NCBI GenBank assembly: GCA_928212115.1
Contig: CAKMRJ010005745.1
Coordinates: 222,375,697 to 222,439,696 of the forward strand
Source: Lactuca virosa
Lineage: Eukaryota; Streptophyta; Magnoliopsida; Asterales; Asteraceae
DNA length: 64,000 bases
Direction of reading: 5' to 3'
In this document: positions 39,481 to 50,758 of the stretch, piece after piece
Layout of the letters: the number at the start of each line of letters is the position of its first letter
Position numbering within the stretch: position 1 is the first letter of the stretch
The notes under the pieces: generated by a model
The model's input: only the letters and a program-made list of their open reading frames with translations
Databases searched by the model: none
Told to the model about the DNA's origin: nothing
Program-made: the position numbers and the translations under genes

Positions 39481-39817
39481 TCTCTCGCTGACTAGTGGGT
39501 ACTACAGCTCCACGTAGTATCACAATGACCTCTCACTGAATAGTGAGTACTACGGCTCCCCGTGGCATCACCACGCCCCTCACTGAATAGTGAGTACTAC
39601 GGCTCCCCGTAGCATCACCACAGCCTCCCGCTGAATAGTGAGTACTACGACTCCCCGTAGCATCACCACAACCTCTCATTGAATAGTGAGTACTACGGCT
39701 CCCCGTAGCATCACCACAACCTCTCACTGAATAGTGAGTACTACGACTCCCCGTAGCATCACCACACCTCTCTGCACTGACTCATTGAAACTGCAGCTCC
39801 CTGCAGTCTTACCGCAC
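39481..39817. repeat. 48-bp tandem array, two hairpins per unit
   Basis: Six units of about 48 bp plus a seventh, degenerate one. Each typical unit contains CTCACT-GAAT-AGTGAG followed by CTACGG-CTCC-CCGTAG, both short perfect stem-loops. The array is in the non-coding interior of the LARD-like element. On the minus strand it reads as a 16-residue repeat, but with no sign of a real gene. Confidence 0.85.
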
Positions 39818-40924
39818 TTACTCTTACCACTTCACAATCTCATCCTCAGGTTGACACCATACTGCGATCATTAACTCATGCTCTGCGGCCCAGCATAGAT
39901 AGGTACACACACACCCATCCGGGCTAAGAATCACTACTTCGGACTACCACCGTCGTGACAAAACCTCTTTTTCTCGCTGCAATTCACATTCTCAAATAAA
40001 TCCATTTGATGTCAATTAGCTGAAGGGCCCCCACCGGAACCATAGACACTTGATACACCACTCGACATCTCAAACTCAAACTCAAAACAATCCGAGATTT
40101 TAGGACATTAAACTCGGATACTCCGGAATACCATCACAACGCCTCGCAGTGTCTCGACTCTACCACTGATCTCATACTCATGGCATCATACTCAGATACC
40201 GCATTGCTTCCTCAGAACCTCACAACCGGTCTTTCTCTCGTGCCACTTGTAACCCCCGGAATACTCCATCCCCTAATTTAAAACACGAAGAAATTGCCAA
40301 CGACTCAGAACACGAAGTTGACAATCCGAAACTTCCTTCTCTATTGCTCAAAACTCATGCAAGAATACTCATAACGACCCTGAAGTTGGTTGCCCAATCA
40401 ACTTCTTCCTTTCCCATACTGCATATAATAGCCCATACTCTGAACCAGAAATTCTCAACCGCCGAACTAACCTCACAAGCCAACCACCTCGAATTCACCA
40501 TTTTAACCTTGAAGGATTCCTAACCCCATAAGGTCTCCGACCAACGGCCACTTGCTGTGGAGACACTCATCCTTTCTCAAGCACGTACCACATGCACTAT
40601 CTCACTCTGCACCTCTCATTGACCACCAATAACCCTGGTCTCAGGAATCCATACCGCAAGCCTCTTTATCCCAATTCTCTAACTGTTCTTGAACCATTCT
40701 CTTATCTCCTCAAAAGTACCCGGTTCTCCCCCACTCAGGGTTCGAACCATCACCAATTGGTTCGCCAACAATCTAACCCACAGACTGTTTTTACCAATCC
40801 CATCGCACCTACTCTTGGAAGGTGATACGCAATGCTTGATGATCCCCCCAATGGAGGTCAAGCAATTCCAGATACCCCGAATCTCCGATGAAATCCTCAG
40901 AAACTTCTCATCATGAGTACCTCT

Positions 40925-41679
40925 TGTTGGATAAGGTGTCTAAGTCCATAACTTATTTGGTATATACTTGACCCGACCCGGCATGGTCCATTTGGGTTGC
41001 ACTTCACCCGAACTAGTTATGGATAATTTTATGAGAGTTGTATACTTACGATTTATTAATATATTATAAGTTATAATATATTAATATAAAGTCATGTTAC
41101 TTAATTAGTTTTAATCTTGAATTAATTATGAATTAATTTAGTGATTAAAAGGAAGACTAATTAAATCATGGGCTATTATATTTATATGGTGTGGGCTAAC
41201 ACTCATTTGGAATGGGCTAAGCTTATATGGAAGTCCATGGATGATCCATGGAGCTTTTACCCATGGATCCTTGGAAGAGGAAAAGACATGGGTTATTAGG
41301 GTTTCACCCTAACCATGTACACTATATAAACAAGCTTATGTTGCATGAAAAAGACACTAATGTGTGTGTAAGTGTGGTGGCCAAAATCAAGAGTTAGTAT
41401 ACTCTCTCATACATCTTTTCCAAGTTTGTGGTGATTTGTGATTTCCATTTGAGGCATTCACATTATTGTGCTTGGCTCTCAAACTCCAAGGAATCAACAA
41501 TCAACAAAAGGTATGTAATTCATCTAGTTCTTTTATGGTTAAAAGTACCCCATGCCATGCTAGATAGGTTATAAACCTTGGAAAATAATATTTTGCATGT
41601 ATCTTAGACAAACATAGATCCAAGGTTTAATAGGGTTGCATGTACACTTAAGAAGTGTTAGAATGCTCAAAACCCAACA
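40925..41679 (+). repeat. 5' LTR of the younger Copia
   Basis: Contains a TATATAAAC box (about 41323-41331) and a consensus splice donor AAAG|GTATGT at 41511. The primer-binding site begins one base after its end. Confidence 0.93.
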
Positions 41680-41680
41680 G

Positions 41681-41692
41681 TGGTATCAGAGC
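41681..41692 (+). other. Primer-binding site (initiator Met-tRNA)
   Basis: TGGTATCAGAGC is complementary to the 3' end of plant initiator Met-tRNA, with a one-base gap after the LTR. It is followed by four ACTCG-N-CGAGT palindromes at 41763-41845. Confidence 0.9.
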
Positions 41693-43198
41693 CTAGGCTT
41701 GTTTGTTTGATACTTGATGCAAAATAGTGAAAAAAGTCGAATTTTTGCTGTCTGCCTGATGAACTCGCCGAGTCCATGAGGGGACTCGCCGAGTTCATGA
41801 GTAAACTCAACCTACTCGGCGAGTAGGTTCGTGCACTCGGCGAGTAGGAGCCTCAGAATGCAGATTTTCGACTTTTGCTGCTGGAAATGGACTAGAAATA
41901 TTACCCTAAACTGTTTTGGTGTTTTAAAACTTGTTTTAGTTGGTGTAATGGTTGTTCTAATCCATTTACAATAGCTTATATCAAAATTTCATGCTTTGTA
42001 TGTGTTCATATAATTCTTGAAACTTTGATGATCATGTTCATGTTCTTATGAATTTAGAAGATGATAGGAATTATTTGCTGAATTGTTTAGAATTAATTCT
42101 TGATCATTTATGTGTTTTAATGGAGTCCATAATTTGTCCTCAAGTTATGGATATCCAAGGTCACTTCTTTTAAACACACACTTAAAACACATAAGTTACA
42201 TGGAAATGAAGAGTCTTCATTTTTATGAACCTTTAATTCATAAGTTATGAAATGAAAAGTTTTGAATAGTTTCAAAACTTGTCCTCAAGTTTTGGAATTT
42301 GTAAAGTTACACACACTTTAATATACTTTAATTGCAAACCCTTAGAGTTTTAAAAGTTAAAATTCAACCCTTATACTATTTATAACATTAATGGTAAATT
42401 ATTATATATGTATAAGATCAAAGTCGTCTTACCGCTAGTACGCCTCATTCACGAAGCCAGTCTATAAGGTGGGTATAAGGTTGTTGCCTATAAAATGGCA
42501 ACTTAATGGGTGTCCACTCTCACCCACCGCTTGCTTGACTGGTGGAGGGTCGTTAGCCGAACGGGTAGGACAAGGACTTATAAATTCTCATTAAAAGTAT
42601 GATGAATATTATAAAGTAACTAAACCTTATATAAATTCCCAATCTTAGTTACTTTAGGAAAATGTGAATATGGTGCTAACCATGAAATTCACACTTTGTA
42701 CCTTACCAAGTCGTTGGTGGAGCGTGTGTGGTTAACCGGCACACTAACTTGGACTAGTAAGGATCACGAAGGGTGACTTAATGTTTATCATAGATCGGTG
42801 GAGCGTGTGTGGTTAACCGGCACATTGATTAGGTGATAATATTAAGGGTACCAAGTGAATTTGCATGGTTATTCACACCTTGTTTTGTGATCCTCGGCAT
42901 CCCAGTCACAAAACTTGAAGGGCACAATCGAGATTGAAACATGCCATTGAAAAGTTCAATGAATCTCAAAAGAATCTAGGAATTTCAAAAAACCAATTAA
43001 ACCTAATAATTCATTTCGTTTTCATGGTGGAAATTGGTGAATCGTCATTCACCTACCTTCAAATATATTATAGCTTAGATTACGGCATCCCTCCTCTAAG
43101 TTATAATATATTGTGTTGGATCCTAGCCTTAATATTACATTTGGGTGTATTATTAAGGATTCGATATATCTAATCTAAACTTGTTTTCTTCTTTTCAG

Positions 43199-44100
43199 AT
43201 GTCTTCCAACAACAAAGCTTCGGGCTCTAACCCTACTGGCTCCTTTTCCCTCATGAACCTTTGTGGGAGGGTCATCTTTGATGGTTCCAACTTCATGGAT
43301 TGGATCCAGAACATCAGGATGGTTACTCGTTACGAGGACAAGGAATATGTCCTCGATAAGGAGCTAAAGGAGCTTGATGAGTCCACTGCTACTCCTGAGG
43401 AGGTCGCTGAGTATCAGGCACATGAAAGAGATGCCACCAAGGTGGCATGCATCATGATGGCCACCATGACAGCTGAACTCCAAAAGTCCTATGAGGACTA
43501 TTACCCTTTTGAGATGCATCAGGATCTGATGGAAAGGTACCATCAGAGTGCTCGTCAAGAGCGGTATGAAATAATCTCCTCCATGATCACTACCCGTATG
43601 AAGGATAGCGAACCAATCACGAGCCACATGCAGAAAATGCAAAGGTATGTGGACCGTCTAATGAAACTGAATGTGAACTTCCCTGAGGAGTTGGCAATTG
43701 ATATCATTTTGCACTCCTTGCCATCGTGTTATGATCAATTTCGTATGACATACCACATGAACAAGGAGGAAGTCACACTCAGTAAGCTTCAAGGACTTCT
43801 GAGACTGCCGAAAGTGGTCTTAAGAGTAAGTCGGTTGCTACTCCTACTCCTACTACTACCCCTGTTTTGGCTATCGGGCAAGGCAAAGGGAAGAAGAGGC
43901 AGCACCCTTCGAAGGGTACCAAGGGAAAGTCCCTTGAAGGCTCCTCATCTGGAACCAAAGGTGGTTCTATCACTCCTTCTGCCATCCCTAAGGATGCTGA
44001 ATGCTTCTACTGTCAAAATAAGGGGCACTGAAGCGAAACTGCCCAAAGTACTTGCAGGATGTCAAGGATGGGAAAGTGAAACCATCCCATGCAGGTATTT
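43199..44100 (+). pseudogene. Gag of the younger Copia (frameshifted)
   Basis: Begins MSSNNKASGSNPTGSFSLMN directly after TTTTCTTCTTTTCAG. A UBN2-type gag region follows (NFMDWIQNIRMV, then YEIISSMITTRMKD and ELAIDIILHSLPSCYDQF). A frameshift near 43798 moves the rest to another frame, where a basic linker leads to the zinc knuckle CFYCQNKGH at 44010-44031. There the expected Trp codon has lost one G (cac-tg-aag), breaking the CCHC motif. Confidence 0.85.
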
Positions 44101-47100
44101 ACACTATATTGTCTAATAACTCACCATATTCTAATTCTTGGGTTCTTGATACAGGTTGTGGTATTCACATCTGTTGTGACTTGCAGGGCCTAAGAAGAAG
44201 TGAGGATGTGGAGCACGGAAAGATAAACTTATCATGGGGAACAAGAAGGTTGCACCTGTTACCAAGATTGGAGTTTATACTTTGTTGCTAGATAGTGGGT
44301 TAAAGTTAGATTTGAATAAATGTGTGTACTCGTCTGAAATGGCGAGGAATATTATTTCCTTTCATGCTTTGTACAAACAAGGTTTTACCTTTTCTTTTGA
44401 TAATGAAGTTGGTAGTATTAATGCTTTCTTTAATAATGTTCTTTATTTTAAAGCATTACCTTGTGATGGTGTGTATGAAGCTGTATCGGTTGTAGATAAT
44501 TTAGGAAATAATGTATTATGTATTGATTCTTCTACTAGCTTGGATAAAGCATCTTTGTGGCATTGTCGTCTTGGACATGTAAGCAAGAAACGCATAGGCC
44601 AGCTCCAAAAGGATGGAGTCTTGGAGTCGTTCGACCTCAAGTCGGATGATATTTGTGAGTCTTGTCTACTTGGAAAAATGACAAAATCACCCTTCACTGG
44701 TACTTGTGCAAGGGGTGAGGGTTTGTTGGACCTTATACATACTGATGTATGTGGACCATTCAAAACCGCCACAAGGGATGCTAATCGCTATTATGTGACT
44801 TTTATTGATGATTTTAGTAGATATGGTTATGTCTACTTAATCAAACATAAGTCAGAAACTTTTGAAAGGTTTAAAGAGTTTAAACAGGAAGTAGAAAATC
44901 AATTGGGCAGGAACATTAAGATGCTTCGATCCGATCGAGGTGGTGAGTATCTTAGTACTGAGTTCCTCGACTATCTTAAGGAGTGTGGGATTGTCTCACA
45001 ATTGACACCTCCCAGGACACCACAGCTGAATGGTGTAGCTGAGAGGCGTAATCGAACTTTGTTGGACATGGTTCGCTCTATGATGAGTCGAGCTTCGCTA
45101 CCAATCTCTTTTTGGGGGTATGCCTTAGAGACTGCCGCCCACATCCTTAATCTAGTCCCTACAAAGAAGGTTGCCAAAACACCTCATGAAATGTGGACTG
45201 GGAAAGTTCCCAATCTAGACCATATCAAGATTTGGGGTTGCGAGGCTTTCGTGAGGCGCGAAACTCATGACAAGCTCGAACCTCGAAGTGAAAGGTGTAT
45301 TTTCATCGGCTACCCACAAAAATCCTTTGGTTACCTCTTCTACAGACCCAGTGAGAATGTGGTCTTTGTGGCTAGGAGAGGGGTCTTTCGAGAGAGAGAA
45401 TTTATAAACCAAGGAGACAGTGGGAGGCAAATTGACCTTGAAGAAATTCAAGACTCAATTGGTGAAGGAACCTCAGACACTAGCAATCAACTTGAGGAGG
45501 AAATTCCTGTTGATCCAGCTGACGAGTCTATACTTCTGAGGCGTTCCACAAGGGTTAGGAACACACCTGAGTTTTATTATGGATTTCATTTTACTACGGA
45601 AGGTGATACATTTATCAGTGACAATACACTGGTAAATCTGGATGAACCTAACAGTGTTAAGGAAGCCATGGCAGGCCAGAGTCTGCTAAATGGAAGGAGG
45701 CTATGGACAGCGAGATACAGTCCATGTATGACAATCAAGTTTGGAACTTGGTTGACAATGTACCAGGCCGTAAGACAGTCGGGTGCAAATGGATCTTCAA
45801 GAGAAGACCGACATGGATGGGAAGGTGCACACTTATAAGGCTCGACTGGTTGCGAAGGGGTTTACTCAGACTCAGGGTATTGATTATGATGAAACCTTTT
45901 CACCAGTAGCAAAGATTAAGTCTATTAGGGTTATGCTAGCCATTGCTGCATTTCATGATTATGAAATATGGAAAAATGGATGTCAAAACCGCTTTCCTTA
46001 ACGGAAAGTTGGCTGAGGATGTTTACATGAATCAGCCAGAAGGTTTGTCAGTGCAGAGTACCCCAATAGAGTGTGCAAGCTTGAAAATCCATTATGGATT
46101 GAAACAAGCATCTCGAAGTTGGAATCTTTGTTTCGATGAGAGGTCAAAGAGTTTGGTCTCAAGAAGTGAAGATGAGTCCTGCGTGTATGTCAGAGCTAGT
46201 GGGAGTATAGTAGCTTTTTGGTACTGTATGTGGATGACATTACTACTCATAGGAAATGACATCCCAACCTTGCAGGAGGTTAAGTCCTGGCTTGGGAAGT
46301 GCTTTGCCATGAAGGACCTTGGAGAAGCTACCTATATCCTAGGGATAAGGATATTAAGAGAAGGAGTAAAAGACTAATGGACTTAGTCAGAGTATCTACT
46401 TGGATAAGGTGTTGAAAAGGTTCAACATGCAGAATTCCAAGAAAGGAGAATTACCGATCCAAAGCCATGCCAAACTGAGCAAGGCTCAGAGCCCGCGTAC
46501 AGAAGATGAGATAGCTGAGATGAGTCGATTACCTTATGCTTCGCTGTTGGTTCGATCATGTATGCTATGACTGTACCCGTCCTGATGTGGCCTTCGCTTT
46601 GAGCATGGTCAGCAGATATCAGGGGAAACCCGCAAGGCTCATTGGACTGCGGTAAAGAATATTCTCAAGTACCTGCGGAGGACTAAGGATTGGATCCTTA
46701 CCCTTGGTGGAGTGATGACTTGAGAGTAGTAGGGTATAGTGATGCTAGCTTTCAGACTGATAGGGATAACTTCCGCTCTCGTCGGGCTGGTCTTTACCTT
46801 AAATGGAGGGGCAATCACTTGGAAGAGTTCCAAACAGGAGACTGTAGCTGATTCGACTTGTGAATCAGAGTACATAGCAGCGAGTGAAGCGGCAAAGAGG
46901 CGATATGGCTGAGGAAACTTCATCGGAGACTTTGAAGTTGTACCAGCTATTAAGGAGCCTATGGAGATTTTCTGTGACAGCAATAGTGCGGTTGCCTTAG
47001 GCCAAGGAACCAAGAGATCATGGCAGATCCCGACACATGACAGAAAAATATCACTTCATAAGACACAAGATAGAAGAGGACTCCTCGTGGCAAAGAGGGT

Positions 47101-47152
47101 ATCATCAGATGAGAACCCTGCGGATCCCCTTACGAAGGGACTGACGAGGTGA
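44100..47152 (+). pseudogene. Pol of the younger Copia (protease-integrase-RT-RNase H, frameshifted)
   Basis: Protease active site LDTG is at 44145-44156. After a frameshift near 44230, a 534-codon frame carries GAG_pre-integrase (LWHCRLGH...CESCLLGK) and the integrase core with its catalytic triad (HTDVCGP; RSDRGGEYLS; NGVAERRNRT), then the integrase C-terminal region (CIFIGY). Next, in three frames, come the RT (GCKWIFK; KARLVAKGFTQTQGIDYDETF; KMDVKTAFLNG; a frame-broken copy of Y-V-D-D-I) and RNase H (TCESEYIAASEAAK; EIFCDSNSAVAL; ENPADPLTKGL). The order protease-integrase-RT-RNase H defines Copia. I count about six or more frame breaks, most explained by single-base gains or losses. Confidence 0.9.
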
Positions 47153-48038
47153 AGCATTTGCAGCATGCAAGGCGCATCGGGCTGAGGGACGATATTAGTT
47201 TTATAGATTAGATAGCCTTTTTCTGAAACTTGTAAAATGTAATCGACGTTTGATGATGAATAAAATTTGTGATTTATTTTATGAGTAAAGTGTTGCTATC
47301 ATGTCAATTATTTACTATTGTTTCAGTTTTGCATGTTTTGACTTCAGAATAATTAATTTATTCAAACCTCTACAGTCGGTCATATGTGGAAGTAGGTATG
47401 AATCAAGACTGTCATGATTGGGATTGTAGATGACTAAAGGTGTTTAGCCATAGCAATGGTTGCTACAACATTCATGATTACTCATAAGTTATGAGTATTG
47501 GAATAAACCCACGCTCCATTGTATCACTTCATGGAATTTATCTCGAGTGATCGTGAGACGGTAATATCATATAAGTCTTCAAACCTAGAGATATGAGTTG
47601 TTACTATGAGTTGGTTGTGCTTGATGCACGTAAACGCATCAGTAACTTGATGTTATAAAACGTGCCTTTGTGTGCAATTCAATAAGTAGTAGAACAAGCA
47701 TATGAGTCGAAGTTTATCTGTTCCTTCTAGAAATAGAAGCGATATCGGGCCCCTCGATGATTTTGTGTTGACCCATGTACCGGGCCCGGTCAGAACTAAT
47801 TGATGTGTTCAGTTAAGTTCTTTGTCAAACAAATCAGAAATCGCAGAAACAACTGCTAGGCAATAAGTAAGACATTGTTCCATGTATTTGTCCGGCTGAT
47901 ATCATGAGAGCAGAGGATTATATGATCACTTATCTAAAATGGCGCTTCATAGTCACAAGAGTTTTCGAGAGCTACGATTGTCGGTGGTTCCTAAGTATAT
48001 AGGCAAATACCGTTATTAGACTTATCCAAGTGGGAGGC

Positions 48039-48784
48039 TGTTGGATAAGGTGTCTAAGTCCATAAACTTATTTGGTATATACTTGACCCGACCGGCATGG
48101 TCCATTTGGGTTGCACTTCACCCGAACTAGTTATGGATAATTTTATGAGAGTTGTATACTTACGATTTATAATATATTATAAGTTATTCCTATTAATATA
48201 AAGTCATGTTAATTAATTAGTTTTAATCTTGAATTAATATGAATTAATTAGTGATTAAAAGGAAGACTAATTTAAAATGGGCTATTATATTTATATGGTT
48301 TGGGCTAACACTATTTGGAATGGGCTAAGCTTATATGGAAGTCCATGGATGATCCATGGAGCTTTTAACCTGGATCATTGAAGAGGAAAAGACATGGGTA
48401 TTAGGGTTTCACCCTAACCATGTACACTATATAAAACAAGCTTATGTTGCATGAAAAAGACACTAATGTGTGTGTAAGTGTGGTGGGCCAAAATCAAGAG
48501 TTAGTATACTCTCTCATACATCTTTTCCAAGTTTGTGGTGATTGTGATTTCCATTTGAGGCCATTCACATTATTGGTGCTTGGCTCTCAAAACTCCAAGG
48601 AATCAACAATTAACAAAGGTATGTAATTCATCTATTCTTTTATGGTTAAAAGTACCCCATGCCATGCTAGATAGGTTATAAACCTTGAAATAATATTTTG
48701 CATGTATCTTAGACAAACATAGATCCAAGGTTTAATAGGGTTGCATGTACACTTAAGAAGTGTTAGAATGCTCAAAACCCAACA
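48039..48784 (+). repeat. 3' LTR of the younger Copia
   Basis: Pairs with 40925-41679. The differences are mainly single-base insertions and deletions in short homopolymers. Confidence 0.93.
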
Positions 48785-49483
48785 CCTCTAGTCCTTCAAA
48801 ATCTCGTACCATCCCACTACCGGACATCTCAACTGTCCAGTCGTAGCCCTGACTCTCAGTCTGAAAATAACCGAACTATCATATTCCTCATCCTCGACTC
48901 TCAACCAACGTTCCATCACGTGGGTTGTAATAAGAGTGGAGTCCTCATTGCCACACTCGATACTCGTCATAAACATACCCTAATACATACCCTAGTATGC
49001 TCAAATAGGGTGTATCCTTGTCCTTAATAATCTCCGGTCCCCGCTGACAACCTGCTCCTGCTCTAACTTTACCTCTCGGCAGACACATACTCCCCAAATA
49101 CTCTGATGAAAGATCGTAACCAAAAGCTACCCCACAGGGCTCACCCAACCTTGAAAACCGAAAATCTCAATACCTCTCTGTTCCCACAGGAACATAAATA
49201 ACACGCTCAGGTCACAGAAAATAAACATCTCCACCATCGGCTGATTGCTCAACTCATGCCGTAATCCTCCATAACCGCCATCTCTACTCATTCTTGAGTC
49301 TTGCGACTCCAATTGGCATCTCACCAACAATCCCTCGGAGCTAACTCGATTTCCCTTTTAAGGGATGCTTCACTAGAACTCGTTCATCATGGCCCTCTAG
49401 CCCCATACTCTTTCACCTCTGATTCGGTCTAACCAATCACCACGGAATAACTGGTAGAACCAATAACACAACTGCCACGGGTC

Positions 49484-49835
49484 ATGGTACTCGAACCATG
49501 TGGCCACCTCTCGATCTGCTATGAATCATGGTACCCGAACCATGTTATCTCTTCTCAATCCGCTACGTATCATGGTACTCGAACCATGTTATCTCTTCTC
49601 AATCCGCTACGAATCATGGTACTCAAACCATGGCATCGCCTCTCGATCTACTGCAAATCATGGTACACGAACCATGAAATCACCTCTCGATCTGCTACAG
49701 ATCATGGTACACGAACCATGAAATCACCTCTCGATCTGCTACAAATCATGGTACACGAACCACGAAATCATCTCTCGATCCGCTACAAATCATGGTACAC
49801 GAACCATGAAATCACCTCTCGATCTGCTACTTAAA
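49484..49835. repeat. 44-bp tandem array with CATGGT/ACCATG stems
   Basis: Eight units of 44 bp. Each contains CATGGTACACGAACCATG or a close variant (6-bp perfect stem), spaced by tcacctctcgatctgctac-like sequence. The array is in the LARD-like element interior, near its primer-binding-site end. Confidence 0.85.
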
Positions 49836-50743
49836 ACCTCCGAAATGTTCCCTGTATCGAGTATGTGTCCTCTGCTTTCAGTAGTACGGGCCCATACTAC
49901 CTGCCACATCTACCCATACTTTCCACACGGACCATCCCCGAGTTCCTAAGTAGCTGCTCGACCTTCTCAATCACCAACCCCATCATGTGTGTTCGCTCCT
50001 CTGCGGATTATCCAACTCTGTCAGTGTACTCATCTGACTAGGGTCACCCTTTCCTAGGCTCTTCCTAGGTTCTCACACCTCTCCGCCATCAGCTGCTGAA
50101 GAACTCCTAATGATGTCAGCCATCTACCTCCTGAATATCGTCATATTCACTTGGTAGCTAACTCCCATCATCGAGAGTTCCACAAAGCACGAAGTAAGCA
50201 GCATTCGGGCATCGAATAACCTCATAAAACCTCTCTAGGCTATTATCCTACTTGCCCTCCTCATACTCATAAGATATCACCGAACTCAAGCAACTTCACC
50301 CCACGCGGGCCTATGACTACCCTCTCAGAGGATTCCACGAATGCTCATCCAGGTATCTCTCCTAGATTACTCTTCTACTCAATCCCTCTCTCAAAAGGAT
50401 TCCCTCTGGATACTCTTACTCAGCACATACTCGAAAGCATATCACAGATAACCGCAACTCCTAGGCTAAGGCATCACAAATCAGGTCACTCTAGTCCTAA
50501 AATATGAAATACCTAGCCTATCTCTAGCAAGCATAATATCTCATAGAATATCTCATAACACAAAATAAGGGTATTTTGGGAAATCACCGTTCGGGCTCTG
50601 GCTGATTGTACACACTGCTCCTTCTCGTTTTCTCTTAGAAACTCTTGTTTGCTTTAGAAAAATCATTTCTTTGGAATTTTTTCTCAAATCCTCAGTTTGA
50701 TTCCAGATTTACCCGTAGGCGCATCCGAATCCCTCAAACCAAG

Positions 50744-50755
50744 GCTCTGATACCA
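50744..50755 (-). other. Primer-binding site of the LARD-like element
   Basis: On the minus strand TGGTATCAGAGC follows the LTR end after a three-base gap. It sets the element's orientation as minus. Confidence 0.85.
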
Positions 50756-50758
50756 ACT

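Larger units (their letters stand above)
40925..48784 (+). mobile_element. Younger full-length Copia element nested in the LARD-like element
   Basis: LTRs 40925-41679 (755 bp) and 48039-48784 (746 bp), both TGTTGGATAAGG...AACCCAACA, have a perfect 5-bp target duplication cctct (40920-40924 and 48785-48789). The primer-binding site TGGTATCAGAGC is at 41681-41692. The polypurine tract AAGTGGGAGGC ends at 48038. Gag, protease, integrase, RT and RNase H occur in the Copia order on the plus strand (43199-47152) but are split by several single-base frameshifts. The leader between the 5' LTR and gag is unusually long, about 1.5 kb. This is the most recent insertion in the nest by position. Confidence 0.95.

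Noticed and set aside
39533..39727. Open frame with a 16-residue repeat (RGCGDATGSRSTHYS)
   Set aside because: The repeat follows from the 48-bp tandem array; the frame breaks in the last unit and there is no start context.
41681..41692. Possible tRNA-derived sequence
   Set aside because: The 12-bp match is the complement of the initiator Met-tRNA 3' end, a primer-binding site and not a tRNA gene. No complete tRNA gene was seen in the window.
49484..49835. Regular repeats that could suggest a CRISPR array
   Set aside because: The units are direct tandem copies without unique spacers, inside a plant retroelement.
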